The notes beneath the pieces are model-generated. The model ran no database searches, had not been told where the DNA came from, and saw only the letters and a program-made list of their open reading frames with translations. This document shows positions 8,701 through 17,325 of a DNA stretch of 62,597 bases, one piece after another. Within the stretch, counting starts at the first letter, position 1. Each line of letters starts with the position of its first letter. The translations under genes and the position numbers were made by a program. The DNA is from Streptomyces sp. NRRL F-4489 (GTDB lineage: Bacteria; Actinomycetota; Actinomycetes; Streptomycetales; Streptomycetaceae). The stretch spans positions 1-62,597 of the forward strand of contig NZ_LLZI01000223.1 in assembly GCF_001509485.1 (NCBI RefSeq). The letters are read 5' to 3'.

Positions 8701-8886
8701 TCAGCGAACGCCGGTCTTCGGGCGAGGGGTGGGGGGCGAGATCAGCAGCAGGCCGAGCAGCAGCAGCCCGCCCCCGCACTCGCGGGTATCGCGGTAGACA
8801 CCGTCGGGTTCGGCGGGGCTGAGCAGACCCTCGACCTCGGCGGCGAGGGCAGCCGTCTCGACCGGCGCTGTGCGATCCGTAACCAT
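8701..8886 (-). CDS. 61-residue peptide heading an operon; possible precursor
   Basis: ATG 8886 is preceded by GAAGGAG with good spacing, so the small gene is well supported. The peptide has an acidic helical N-terminal half (residues 1-36), then a single Cys37, a glycine run, and a hydrophobic stretch LLLLGLLLI (41-49) followed by a proline-rich basic tail PPTPRPKTG. It is the first gene of a five-gene operon with 4-nt overlaps downstream. The layout (small peptide, then several enzymes or unknowns, then a peptidase-fold hydrolase) is what a RiPP or secreted-signal locus looks like, but no leader motif is recognised. It could equally be a small membrane-associated regulator. Confidence 0.55.
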   Translation of the reverse strand: MVTDRTAPVETAALAAEVEGLLSPAEPDGVYRDTRECGGGLLLLGLLLISPPTPRPKTGVR

Positions 8887-9066
8887 GCGATCAACTCCTT
8901 CGACGAATGGGGTACCAGGCTTACATTCGGCACAAACCGCCGCAATCCGGACTAATCCGACGGTGAGGGGCCGTCGCCTGCGCCCCACCCGGGCGCCGTT
9001 GCCCCGCCCGCCGATGACGGACACGACAACTGTCCCTGGATACAAGGGAGTTGATGGGCGGTCCCG

Positions 9067-9846
9067 CTACGGCCGGTACGCGTACGGCCGGGTCGTGGTC
9101 AGCATGGCGAAGCCCAGCCGGTCCAGGATCGGACTGCTCTGATCGGTGGCGTCCACCTGGACGTACCGGAATCCCCGGGCGGCGGCGAGCCGCGCCCGCC
9201 GCGCCACCAGCGCCCGGTACAGGCCCCGTCCGCGCCACTCCGGCAGGGTGCCGCCGCCCCACAGGCCGGCGAAGTCCGTACCGGCCGGCAGCTCCAGCCG
9301 CGCCGCGGACACCGGTTCCCCGTCCGCCAGGGCGACCGTCAGCACCAGCGTCCCGGGATCGCGCGCCAATCGGGTGAGCAGCCGGTGCCGCAGCCGCGCC
9401 GCGGACGTCCCGAACACCGCGGTGTGCACCCGGACGACCAGCTCCACCCCTTCCGGGCCGGTCACCTCCGCCAGCCGCACGCCCGGCGGCGGTTCGCCCG
9501 CCGCGGCCGGCCCGTCCGACCGCGCCACCATCAGCGACTCGGCGGGCTCGGGGGTGAAGCCGGCCGCCCGCAGCCGCGCGCCGAGGTCCGCGGGCCGGTC
9601 GTGGGCGTACGCCTTCCACTCGAAGCCGTGGCCGCGCGCGGTGAAGTGCCGGACCTGGGCCGCGATGGCCGCGTCGGCGGTGGCCTCGTCCAGATCCGAC
9701 CAGAGGACGCCGTTCCAGTCGTCCGGCCCGCCGGTCTGCCGGACCACCGGGCCGTCCCGTTCCACCCGGGTGCCGGGGTCGGGCGGCGCGGAACGCCGGA
9801 GCTGGTGGTCGTAGCGCGCGAGTACCGCCGCGTGGTCCGTTTCCAT
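9067..9846 (-). CDS. GNAT-family N-acetyltransferase
   Basis: A 259-residue protein. The C-terminal half carries the GNAT fold: VELVVRVHTAVFG, then LADGEPVSAARLEL and the acetyl-CoA loop LPEWRGRGLYRALVARRARLAAARGFRYVQVDA, ending NxxSxxILDRLGF-like (SSPILDRLGF, about residues 240-249). The N-terminal half looks like a degenerate second GNAT domain. Substrate unknown. The longer frame to 10404 runs under the HTH-Mop gene on the other strand and is rejected. It is divergent from that gene and shares its promoter gap. Confidence 0.8.
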   Translation of the reverse strand: METDHAAVLARYDHQLRRSAPPDPGTRVERDGPVVRQTGGPDDWNGVLWSDLDEATADAAIAAQVRHFTARGHGFEWKAYAHDRPADLGARLRAAGFTPEPAESLMVARSDGPAAAGEPPPGVRLAEVTGPEGVELVVRVHTAVFGTSAARLRHRLLTRLARDPGTLVLTVALADGEPVSAARLELPAGTDFAGLWGGGTLPEWRGRGLYRALVARRARLAAARGFRYVQVDATDQSSPILDRLGFAMLTTTRPYAYRP

Positions 9847-9957
9847 CGGCTCAGTCCAGCACGGCGCGGGCCGGATGGCGACGCGCTTTTCCGCGGGCCG
9901 TACGGCGGAGGAGGAGGCCCTGGAACCGACCCGCGGGTCAGGCCATAGAGTGCGCAC

Positions 9958-10365
9958 GTGCCCTCCTACAGCATTGGTCAGGCAGCCCGGCTGCTCGGTG
10001 TGAGTTCGGAGACCGTCCGCCGCTGGGCCGACGGCGGGCAGTTGCGGATGGACCGGGACGGGGCCGGCAACCGCGTGCTCGACGGGGTGGCCCTGGCCGC
10101 GTTCGCCAAGGAGCGGGGCGCGGGGCTGCACCCGGTGCCGGGGGAGGCCCGGACCTCGGTCCGCAACGCCTTCGCCGGGATCGTCACCGCGGTCACCCTC
10201 GACGACGTACTCGCCCAGGTCGAGGTCCAGTCGGGGCCGCACCGGGTGGTGGCGGTGGTCAGCCGGGAGGCCGTCGAGGAACTGGGCATCGAGGTCGGCG
10301 TCGAGGCGACCGCCCGGGTGAAGTCCACCCATGTGCACGTCGATCTGCCCGACGAGCGCGGCTGA
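9958..10365 (+). CDS. HTH plus Mop (TOBE) molybdate-binding regulator, copy 1
   Basis: A 135-residue two-domain protein. Residues 4-50 form a MerR/excisionase-like helix-turn-helix ([22 protein letters not shown]), and residues 68-130 a Mop/TOBE domain (RNAFAGIVTAVTL ... ARVKSTHVHVD) of the type that binds molybdate or tungstate. It is a clear paralogue of the gene at 17326. Such proteins are plausible molybdate-responsive regulators or storage proteins and may replace ModE in actinobacteria. Its position at the left edge of the molybdenum island fits. It starts at GTG 9958, and the direct DNA target is unknown. Confidence 0.8.
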   Translation: MPSYSIGQAARLLGVSSETVRRWADGGQLRMDRDGAGNRVLDGVALAAFAKERGAGLHPVPGEARTSVRNAFAGIVTAVTLDDVLAQVEVQSGPHRVVAVVSREAVEELGIEVGVEATARVKSTHVHVDLPDERG

Positions 10366-10394
10366 CCGGCCCCCCCCGGGCAGCCGTACGGCCC

Positions 10395-11906
10395 TCAGCG
10401 GCACAGCAGCGCCGCGTGCAGATCGAGCTTGTGGTCCAGCCGGGACAGATCGCGGCCGGTCAGGGTCTCGATCCGCTGGATGCGGTAGTGCACGGTGTTG
10501 ACGTGCAGATGCAGCACCTCGGCGGTCCGGGCCCAGGAGCCGTGCTGGGCGAGGAAGACCTCCAGGGTCTCCAGCAGCATCCGGTGCGAGGCGCTGCCGG
10601 CCCGCGCCAGCGGCCCCAGCACCCGGCTGCTGAACGCCGCCCGCACCTCCGCCGGCACCCCGGACAGCAGCGTGCCCAGTGTGCTCAGATCGTCCACGGA
10701 GGTCACCCCGGCGCCCTCCGGTGCCGCCGACCGGGCCGCGGCCAGCGCGTACCGCGCCTGGTCGAGCGCCGCCTCCAGGCCCTGCGCGGTGGCCGCCGGA
10801 CCGCTCACCCCGGCGTGCAGCGGCGCCTGCGGGCGGCAGCTGCGCAGCGCCGGCCAGACGGCGGCCAGCGACGCGGTGTCCGGGCCGCCGGCGACCACCG
10901 CGGCCGCCTCACCGCCCGGCAGCAGCCCCGCGGCGAACGGTTCGCCGGGGGAGTGCCGCAGCCCCTCGGCCAGGGCCCGCACCGCCTGCCCGGGCTCGCC
11001 GCCGCCCAGGGTCGCCACGACCACCCCGAACGGGCCTTCGGCGGGCAGCCCGCAGGCGTGCAGCGCGGCCTCCAGCGCCGGGCCGTCGGCGGCCCCCGCG
11101 GCGGCCAGCGCCAGCAGCGCGTCCGCCGCCTGCCGCGCCGCCCGCTCCCGCGTCTCGTGCAGATGCCGGTACTCCGCGATCACCTCGGCGATCTCGTGCA
11201 GCACCCGCGGCGGGGCGTCGTCCGCACCGCGCGGCAGCAGGAACCACGCGTCGTACGGGCCCGCCTCGCCCTCGATCCGCACCCCGCGGCCGCCGTCGGC
11301 GGCGAGTGCCTTCCGCGCCTGACGCGCCGTCAACTCCGGGGCGCCCGGCGTCCGGGCGACGACCCGGCCGGTGGCGGTCAGCACGTAGCAGGCCGGGCCG
11401 CCCAGGTGCGCGAACGCCCGGTCCAGCAGGGTGTCCGGACCGGCGTCCGCGGCCAGCAGCGCGGTGAGTTCGGCGCGGACGTTCTCCGGCAGTGCGAAGT
11501 GCCCGGTCGGGCGGCGGCTGAGATCCCCCCATTGGCGCAGGTACACCGCCTCGGTGATGGTGCGGAAGGTGGTGTGCGCGGGCACCGCGAGCAGCGCGAC
11601 GCGGTGCGCCCGGCAGGACTCCACCAGCACCTCCGGGATCGCCCCGTGGGTCTCCTCGCCGGCCAGCAGCGCGGCCGCCCCGGCGTCCGCCACCGCCGCC
11701 ACGAAGCGGTCCACCTTCTCCCGGTCGTCACCGGGCGCCCACCACACCAGTCCGCTCAGCACCAACTCTCCCGGCTGGAGGAACCGCGCCGGGTCCTCCA
11801 GGTCGGTGGCGGTGACCCCGCTGACCTCCCGGTCGAGCAGGGGGCCCTCGCCCCACAGGAGGGTCAGATCGAGCGCGTCGAGCTGGAGGAGGTCGTGGAC
11901 GTGCAT
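10395..11906 (-). CDS. PucR-family transcriptional regulator
   Basis: A 503-residue regulator. The N-terminal PucR domain (about residues 6-125) is followed by a central GAF/GGDEF-like region and the C-terminal PucR helix-turn-helix, with LLETLEVFLAQHGSW, AEVLHLHVNTVHYRIQRIE and LTGRDLSRLDHKLDLHAALL near the end. PucR proteins control purine and ureide catabolism. ATG 11906 is used; the frame continues to 11948 but the PucR domain begins at MHVHDLL. It is divergent from the xanthine-dehydrogenase genes across a gap with two palindromes, so it probably regulates them. Confidence 0.85.
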   Translation of the reverse strand: MHVHDLLQLDALDLTLLWGEGPLLDREVSGVTATDLEDPARFLQPGELVLSGLVWWAPGDDREKVDRFVAAVADAGAAALLAGEETHGAIPEVLVESCRAHRVALLAVPAHTTFRTITEAVYLRQWGDLSRRPTGHFALPENVRAELTALLAADAGPDTLLDRAFAHLGGPACYVLTATGRVVARTPGAPELTARQARKALAADGGRGVRIEGEAGPYDAWFLLPRGADDAPPRVLHEIAEVIAEYRHLHETRERAARQAADALLALAAAGAADGPALEAALHACGLPAEGPFGVVVATLGGGEPGQAVRALAEGLRHSPGEPFAAGLLPGGEAAAVVAGGPDTASLAAVWPALRSCRPQAPLHAGVSGPAATAQGLEAALDQARYALAAARSAAPEGAGVTSVDDLSTLGTLLSGVPAEVRAAFSSRVLGPLARAGSASHRMLLETLEVFLAQHGSWARTAEVLHLHVNTVHYRIQRIETLTGRDLSRLDHKLDLHAALLCR

Positions 11907-12111
11907 GCGGTGGCTCCTTGGACGGCTGCCGGGCGGACGGCCCGGCATCTCACATTCACCAGGCGAATGTGGGTCCTGGCATCGTAAATGCCAGCCGTTC
12001 TTGCGGATATCCCCCTTGGTTGATCATCCAGTTCCGGGCCCGGGGCTTGGTGCGTTTTCCGTGCTGCGGACCAGTCGTGCGGCCCGCCGCCCGGTTGCTT
12101 CACTCAGCGGT
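11907..12111. promoter_or_regulatory. pucR / xdh divergent promoter with two palindromes
   Basis: Two adjacent inverted repeats. 11951-11971 is a 21-bp near-perfect palindrome with arms CACATTC and GAATGTG and one mismatched pair; 11976-11994 has 7-bp arms CTGGCAT and ATGCCAG around CGTAA. Both lie within 90 nt of the pucR start and are likely operators for PucR itself or another regulator. Confidence 0.5.
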
Positions 12112-12954
12112 ATGGACCTGAACACCGTGCTGGAGGTGCGCGACGCCCGGCAGCACGTCCCCTGGCGGACCGGCGACGCCTACCTGGGCGGCGGCACCTA
12201 CCTCTTCTCCGAACCCCAGCCGCATCTGCGCCGCCTGGTGGACCTCGGCCGGATGGGCTGGGAACCGGTCACCCGGCTCCCGGACGGCTCCCTGGAGATC
12301 GCCGCCACCTGCACCATCGCCCAGCTCTCCCGCTTCGCGGCCGAGTACCCCGCCCCGGCCGCGCCGCTCTTCGAGCAGTGCTGCCGCGCCTTCCTGGCCT
12401 CGTTCAAGATCTGGAACATGGCCACCGTCGGCGGCAACCTCTGCAACGGACTGCCCGCCGGCCCGATGATCTCCCTCACCGCCGCCCTCGACGGCACGTG
12501 CCTGCTCCAGGCCCAGGACGGCTCCCGGCGCCGGGTCAAGGTCGCCGACTTCATCACCGGCGCCGGCCGCAAGGACCTCGGCGAGGGCGAACTGCTCCGC
12601 TCGGTCACCCTGCCCGCCCGCGCGCTGACCTGCCGCACCGCCTTCCGCCAGGTCTCCCTCTACGGACTCGGCCGGTCCGGCGCGCTGGTCATCGGCACCC
12701 TCGACCCGCTCGACGGCTCGCTGGCCGTCACCGTCACCGCCGCCACCGTCCGCCCGTTCCGCCTGTGGTTCCCGCTGCCGCCCACCGCCGGCGTACTGCG
12801 CGGCGCCATCGACCGGGCCGTCGCCGGCCACGAGTGGTTCGACGACATCCACGGCCTGCCCGCCTGGCGGCGCCATATGGCGCTCCGCCTCGCCGAGGAG
12901 ATCCGCTCCGAACTCACCACCCGCCCGCCGTCCCCGAAGGAGGCCACCCGATGA
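12112..12954 (+). CDS. Molybdenum hydroxylase FAD subunit (CoxM / XDH type)
   Basis: A 280-residue FAD-binding subunit of a xanthine-dehydrogenase-type molybdenum hydroxylase. GGGTYLFS near residue 27 is the first flavin loop and ATVGGNLCNGLPAGP near residue 104 the second, as in CoxM/XdhB proteins. It passes electrons from the [2Fe-2S] clusters to an acceptor. ATG 12112 is used. Its stop overlaps the start of the next gene (ATGA), so the two subunits are co-translated. Substrate is not fixed by sequence; the divergent PucR suggests a purine. Confidence 0.88.
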   Translation: MDLNTVLEVRDARQHVPWRTGDAYLGGGTYLFSEPQPHLRRLVDLGRMGWEPVTRLPDGSLEIAATCTIAQLSRFAAEYPAPAAPLFEQCCRAFLASFKIWNMATVGGNLCNGLPAGPMISLTAALDGTCLLQAQDGSRRRVKVADFITGAGRKDLGEGELLRSVTLPARALTCRTAFRQVSLYGLGRSGALVIGTLDPLDGSLAVTVTAATVRPFRLWFPLPPTAGVLRGAIDRAVAGHEWFDDIHGLPAWRRHMALRLAEEIRSELTTRPPSPKEATR

Positions 12955-15749
12955 GCTACACCCTCCGCGTCAACGGCCGGGAGACCGACGCCGCACCGCA
13001 TCCCGGCCAGTGCCTGCGCACCTACCTCCGCGACCGCGGCTGGTTCGGGGTGAAGAAGGGCTGCGACGCCGGCGACTGCGGGGCCTGCACCGTCCACGTC
13101 GACGGCGAGCCGGTGCACAGCTGCCTCTACCCGGCCGTCCGCGCCGCCGGCCGCAGCGTCACCACCGTCGAGGGCCTGGCCGAACCGGACGGCGAACTCC
13201 ACCCCGTCCAGAAGAAGTTCCTCGCCGCCCAGGGCTTCCAGTGCGGCTTCTGCACCGCCGGCTTCCTGATGACCACCGCCAAGCTCAACGAGGACCAACT
13301 CACCGACCTGCCACGGGCGTTGAAGGGCAACCTCTGCCGCTGCACCGGCTACCGCGCCATCGAGGACGCGATCCGCGGCGTCACCCACGTCGAGGAACCC
13401 CGGCCCGGCGAATCCGTCGGCCGCAGCCTCGGCGCCCCCGCCGGCCCCCAGGTCGTCACCGGCACCGCCCGCTACACCTTCGACATCGACGTCCCCGGCC
13501 TGCTCCACATGAAGCTGCTGCGGTCCCCGCACCCGCACGCCCGGATCGTCTCGATCGACACCTCCGACGCGCTCCGGGTGTCCGGCGTCCGCCTCGTCCT
13601 CACCCACCACGACGCCCCCGAGCGGCTGTTCTCCTCCGCCCGCCACGAGCACCCCACCGAGGACCCCGACGACACCCGCGTACTGGACGACGTGGTGCGC
13701 TTCGCCGGCCAGCGGGTGGCCGCTGTGGTCGCCGACACCGAGGGCGCCGCCGAGGAGGGCTGCCGCCGTATCGCCGTCGCGTACGAGGTGCTGCCGCACG
13801 TCCTCGACGCCGAGGAGGCGATGCGGCCCGGCGCCCCGGTACTCCACCCCAAGGACCCCGACACGTCCCGGATCGCCCGCCCGGAGAACAACGTCGTCGG
13901 CGAGGTGCACGGCGAGATCGGCAGCGTCGAGCAGGGCTTCGCCGACGCCGACCTGGTCTACGAGGAGACCTTCCGCACCCAGCGCGTCCAGCACGCCAGC
14001 CTGGAGACGCACGGCGCGGTGGCCTACTTCGAGGAGAAGGAGGACGGCGGCGGTGAGCGGATCGTGGTCCGCTCCAGCACCCAGGTGCCGTTCCTGACCC
14101 GGCGCGCCCTGTGCGCCCTGTACGACCTGCCCGAGGACGGCGTCCGGGTGGTCGCCGGCCGGGTCGGCGGCGGCTTCGGCGGCAAGCAGGAGATGCTCAC
14201 CGAGGACATCGTGGTGCTCGCCGCGATGCGGCTGCACCGGCCGGTGAAGCTGGAGTTCACCCGCGCCGAGCAGTTCTTCGGGGCCACCACCCGGCACCCG
14301 TTCAGCATCCGCGTCAAGGCCGGCGCCAAACGGGACGGCACCCTCACCGCCCTCCAGCTGCGGGTGGTCGCCAACACCGGCGCGTACGGCAACCACGGCC
14401 CCGCCGTGATGTTCCACAGCGTCGGCGAGTCGATGGCCGTCTACCGCGCCCCGCACAAGAAGGTCAACGCCTACTCCGTCTACACCAACTGCGTCCCGGC
14501 CGGCGCCTTCCGCGGCTACGGGCTCGGCCAGGTGACCTTCGCCGTCGAGTCCGCGATGGACGAACTCGCCCGCCGGCTGGGCATTGACCCGCTGGTCTTC
14601 CGGGAACGCAACATCATCGGCCCCGGCGACCACATGATCGGCCCCGGCGGCGAGGAGGAGGACCTCCAGATCGCCAGCTACGGCCTGGACCAGTGCCTGA
14701 AGGTCGTCCGGGACGCCATCGCCGGGGACCGCAGCGCCGCCGACGCCCCCGAGGGCTGGCTGGTCGGCCAGGGCGCCGCGATGGCGATGATCGCCACCGG
14801 CCCGCCCGGCGGCCACTACGCCGACGCCACGGTGACCCTGCTGGAGGACGGCCGCTACGACATCGCCGTGGGCACCGCCGAATTCGGCAACGGCACCACC
14901 ACCGTCCACAAGCAGATCACCGCCGGCGCGCTCGGCACCACCGTCGACCGGATCGAGATCCGGCAGTCCGACACCGACGTGGTCCGCCACGACACCGGCG
15001 CCTTCGGCTCGGCCGGCACCGTCGTCGCCGGCAAGGCCGTGATGCGGGCCGCCAACGGACTGGCCGAGCGGATCCTGTCGTTCGCCGCCGAGTACGCCCG
15101 CACCCCGCGCAGCCAGTGCCACCTGCTGGCCGACGCCGTGGAGTGCGCCGGGCGGACGGTCTCCCTCAAGGAACTGCACGAGGCCGCCCGCGAACGCGGG
15201 GTGGAACTGACCGCGGACGGGCACTGGGGCGGATCGCCGCGCTCGGTGGCCTTCAACGCCCAGTGGTTCCGGATCGCCGTCGATCCCGATACCGGCGAGA
15301 TCAAGATCCTGCGCAGCGTCCACGCCGCCGACGCCGGCAAGGTCATGAACCCGATGCAGTGCCGCGGCCAGGTCGAGGGCGGTGTCGCCCAGGCGCTCGG
15401 CGCCACCCTCTTCGAACAGGTCCTCATCGACGCCGGCGGCAAGGTCCTCACCCCCGCCTTCCGCCGCTACCGGCTGCCCGCCTACGCCGACGTCCCGCGC
15501 ACCGAGGTGCACTTCATGGAGACCTCGGACGCCATCGGCCCGCTGGGCGCCAAGTCGATGAGCGAGAGCCCGTTCAACCCGGTCGCGCCCGCCTTCGCCA
15601 ACGCCCTGCGGGACGCCACCGGCATCCGCTTCACCGAGGTGCCGTTCCTGCGGGACAAGGTGTGGCTGGCCCTGGAGGAGCACCGCGCCGCGGGCGCCGA
15701 GGAGGGCCGCCCGGCCCGGGCGCACCCGTCGCGGGAGGGGTCGGTGTGA
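12951..15749 (+). CDS. Fused [2Fe-2S] and molybdopterin subunits of an XDH-type enzyme
   Basis: A 932-residue fusion. Residues 1-155 are the iron-sulfur part: plant-type cluster cysteines in GCDAGDCGACTVHVDG and the second cluster in CGFCTAGF and NLCRCTGY. From about residue 165 to the end is the CoxL/XdhA molybdopterin domain, with GRVGGGFGGKQ near residue 405, PAGAFRGYG near residue 515 and a terminal SMSESPFNPVAP that supplies the catalytic Glu. In many bacteria these are separate subunits; small-large fusion with a separate FAD protein is a known minority arrangement. With the preceding gene it forms the full electron path. Hydroxylates an unknown N-heterocycle. Confidence 0.88.
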   Translation: MSYTLRVNGRETDAAPHPGQCLRTYLRDRGWFGVKKGCDAGDCGACTVHVDGEPVHSCLYPAVRAAGRSVTTVEGLAEPDGELHPVQKKFLAAQGFQCGFCTAGFLMTTAKLNEDQLTDLPRALKGNLCRCTGYRAIEDAIRGVTHVEEPRPGESVGRSLGAPAGPQVVTGTARYTFDIDVPGLLHMKLLRSPHPHARIVSIDTSDALRVSGVRLVLTHHDAPERLFSSARHEHPTEDPDDTRVLDDVVRFAGQRVAAVVADTEGAAEEGCRRIAVAYEVLPHVLDAEEAMRPGAPVLHPKDPDTSRIARPENNVVGEVHGEIGSVEQGFADADLVYEETFRTQRVQHASLETHGAVAYFEEKEDGGGERIVVRSSTQVPFLTRRALCALYDLPEDGVRVVAGRVGGGFGGKQEMLTEDIVVLAAMRLHRPVKLEFTRAEQFFGATTRHPFSIRVKAGAKRDGTLTALQLRVVANTGAYGNHGPAVMFHSVGESMAVYRAPHKKVNAYSVYTNCVPAGAFRGYGLGQVTFAVESAMDELARRLGIDPLVFRERNIIGPGDHMIGPGGEEEDLQIASYGLDQCLKVVRDAIAGDRSAADAPEGWLVGQGAAMAMIATGPPGGHYADATVTLLEDGRYDIAVGTAEFGNGTTTVHKQITAGALGTTVDRIEIRQSDTDVVRHDTGAFGSAGTVVAGKAVMRAANGLAERILSFAAEYARTPRSQCHLLADAVECAGRTVSLKELHEAARERGVELTADGHWGGSPRSVAFNAQWFRIAVDPDTGEIKILRSVHAADAGKVMNPMQCRGQVEGGVAQALGATLFEQVLIDAGGKVLTPAFRRYRLPAYADVPRTEVHFMETSDAIGPLGAKSMSESPFNPVAPAFANALRDATGIRFTEVPFLRDKVWLALEEHRAAGAEEGRPARAHPSREGSV

Positions 15750-15754
15750 GGGCG

Positions 15755-15792
15755 GCGGGTCCGGGGCCGCGCGGGGGAGCCTCCGGACCCGC
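15755..15792 (+). terminator. Hairpin terminator after the XDH-type operon
   Basis: Perfect 10-bp inverted repeat (GCGGGTCCGG at 15755-15764, complement at 15783-15792), 5 nt after the stop. No T-run. Confidence 0.65.
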
Positions 15793-15949
15793 GCCGGGCG
15801 GCCTTCCGATCCGCGACCCTCTTGCCCCCTTTCGCCTCACTTACGCGAGGGAAACATCGGTAGTCGGGTGGCATATGTGATTGAGTCATGCGGCCCCGGG
15901 GCATCACAGGGAAGCAGCCGCCGCGTGCCCCGTCTCCAGGGAGACACCC

Positions 15950-16465
15950 ATGAGCCGAATCAGCCCGCCAGCCCGCCCCGCCGCCGTCCGCGCCGTCCCC
16001 GGGGACGCCCCCGCCGCGCCCCCGCGCTTCGTCATCAGCGGCCAGCTGCGCCGCCCGCTCGCGCTGACCGTCGCCGATCTGCGGCGGCGCTGGCCGCAGC
16101 GGCACGCCCCGGTGGTCTTCGACTGCGCCACCAACGGCCCGCAGCACCACACCTTCGACGGCCCGCTGCTCCGGGACGTACTGGACGAGGCCGGCCCGGC
16201 CTTCGACGTCCGGCGGCGCAAGGACCGCTCCCGCTTCCTGCTGACCGTCTCCGGCGGCGACGGGCACCACGCCGTACTCTCCTGGGCCGAGATCGACGCG
16301 GACTTCGGCGACGCCCCGATCCTGCTGGCCACCGCCATGGACGGCCGGCCGCTGGACACCGCCGGCAGCCAGCTGGTGGTGCCCTCGGACCGCTGCGGCG
16401 CCCGCTACATCAGCGCCATCACCGGCATCTGGGTGGGCACCTGCCCGCCGCCCGGGGCGCGGTAG
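15950..16465 (+). CDS. Sulfite-oxidase-like molybdopterin-binding protein
   Basis: A 171-residue protein matching the oxidoreductase molybdopterin-binding fold (PF00174). VVFDCATNGPQHHTFDG near residue 60 holds the conserved Cys that ligates Mo in sulfite oxidases, followed by GPLLRDVLDEAG and ISAITGIWVG at the end. It is short and has no signal peptide, haem or dimerisation domain, so it is a stand-alone Moco domain, perhaps YedY-like in chemistry. AGGGAGAC precedes ATG 15950. It sits among molybdate genes and is a second Mo enzyme of the island. Confidence 0.78.
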   Translation: MSRISPPARPAAVRAVPGDAPAAPPRFVISGQLRRPLALTVADLRRRWPQRHAPVVFDCATNGPQHHTFDGPLLRDVLDEAGPAFDVRRRKDRSRFLLTVSGGDGHHAVLSWAEIDADFGDAPILLATAMDGRPLDTAGSQLVVPSDRCGARYISAITGIWVGTCPPPGAR

Positions 16466-16529
16466 CCGGGCGCGGTAGCCGGGCGGCGGACCGCCGCGCG
16501 GTAGCCCCCCGGCGGCCCGCCGCGCGGTC

Positions 16530-16952
16530 TCAGTCGGCGGTGGCCAGCGCGACCTCGGTGGACTTGATCAGCGCGGTCACCTCGGTGCCCGCGTGCAGGC
16601 CCAGGTCGGCCGCCGCGTCCTTGGTGATCGCGGCGGTCAGCTCCCCGCCCGCCACCGCCACCCGGACCCCGGCCATCGCCCCGCCGGTGGCCACGTCCAC
16701 CACCGTCCCCGGGAGCCGGTTGCGGATGCTCAGCCCGCCGACCGGGCCGGTGGCCAGCGCCACCTCGGTGGACTTCACCAGCGCCCGCACCGGCGAACCG
16801 GCCGTCAGCCCCAGGTCGTTGACGGCGTCCGCGGTGATCGCGGCGGTGAGCTGCCGCCCGCCGTCCAGCTGGACGACGACCGTCGCCATCGCCTCGCCGG
16901 AGGTGACGGCGAGCACCGTCCCGGAGAGCTGGTTGCGGATGCTGAGGGTCAT
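16530..16952 (-). CDS. Molbindin: two-Mop-domain molybdate-binding protein
   Basis: A 140-residue protein made of two tandem Mop (TOBE) domains. Each has an SIRN[QR]L-x-GTV opening, an EL/QL-TAAIT[AK]DA middle and an ALVKSTEVALAT or ALIKSTEVALATA end; the two copies are about 65 residues each. This is the architecture of molbindins (di-Mop), which store or buffer molybdate in the cytoplasm as oligomers. No HTH is present. A GGAGTGGT site lies before ATG 16952. It is divergent from the second HTH-Mop gene. Confidence 0.85.
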   Translation of the reverse strand: MTLSIRNQLSGTVLAVTSGEAMATVVVQLDGGRQLTAAITADAVNDLGLTAGSPVRALVKSTEVALATGPVGGLSIRNRLPGTVVDVATGGAMAGVRVAVAGGELTAAITKDAAADLGLHAGTEVTALIKSTEVALATAD

Positions 16953-17325
16953 GGGAACCACTCCTCGGGGTGCGGGGGCGATGGGGTACGGGCGCCGGGG
17001 TGTGTTGGGTGTACGGGTGCTGGGTGTGCTGGCTGCGCGATCGCCGGGGGCGGGTTGCCTTGCGACCGGCCGGGCCTCGATGCTTCCGACGCACCGGCCG
17101 GGACCCGTCCGTCCCGACGCACCGGCCGGTCCTCGCACTGTAAGCACGTCCGGCCGCGGCTTCCTCGCCGGATACCGCCCCTCGGGTGCCGGCCCCGGCG
17201 TCCCCACCCCGGACTCCGCTGGCCGGAACCAATGCTTGGCACTTCCTCCAACCACCCTCGCATCTGCTGGAGAGAAAAGCCAAAAGGCTTGTAAATGCGA
17301 GGGATCACCCCATACCGTGTGGCAC
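16953..17325. promoter_or_regulatory. Molbindin / HTH-Mop divergent promoter gap
   Basis: A 373-bp intergenic stretch with no convincing gene. The molbindin side has a low-complexity GTG/GGGTGT-rich part. The other end holds a nested stem-loop at 17255-17303, described separately, 22 nt before the HTH-Mop start. Confidence 0.5.
17255..17303 (+). promoter_or_regulatory. Nested stem-loop upstream of HTH-Mop copy 2
   Basis: Outer arms CCCTCGCAT (17255-17263) and ATGCGAGGG (17295-17303) are a perfect 9-bp inverted repeat. Inside lies AAGCC-AAAA-GGCTT (17277-17290), a 5-bp hairpin with an A4 loop. It could be a double operator or a structured 5' leader of the molybdate regulator. Confidence 0.45.

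Noticed and set aside
12660..15725. 1021-codon minus-strand frame
   Set aside because: Antisense to the XDH-type fusion gene, whose cofactor motifs are clear; composition is typical of high-GC shadow frames.
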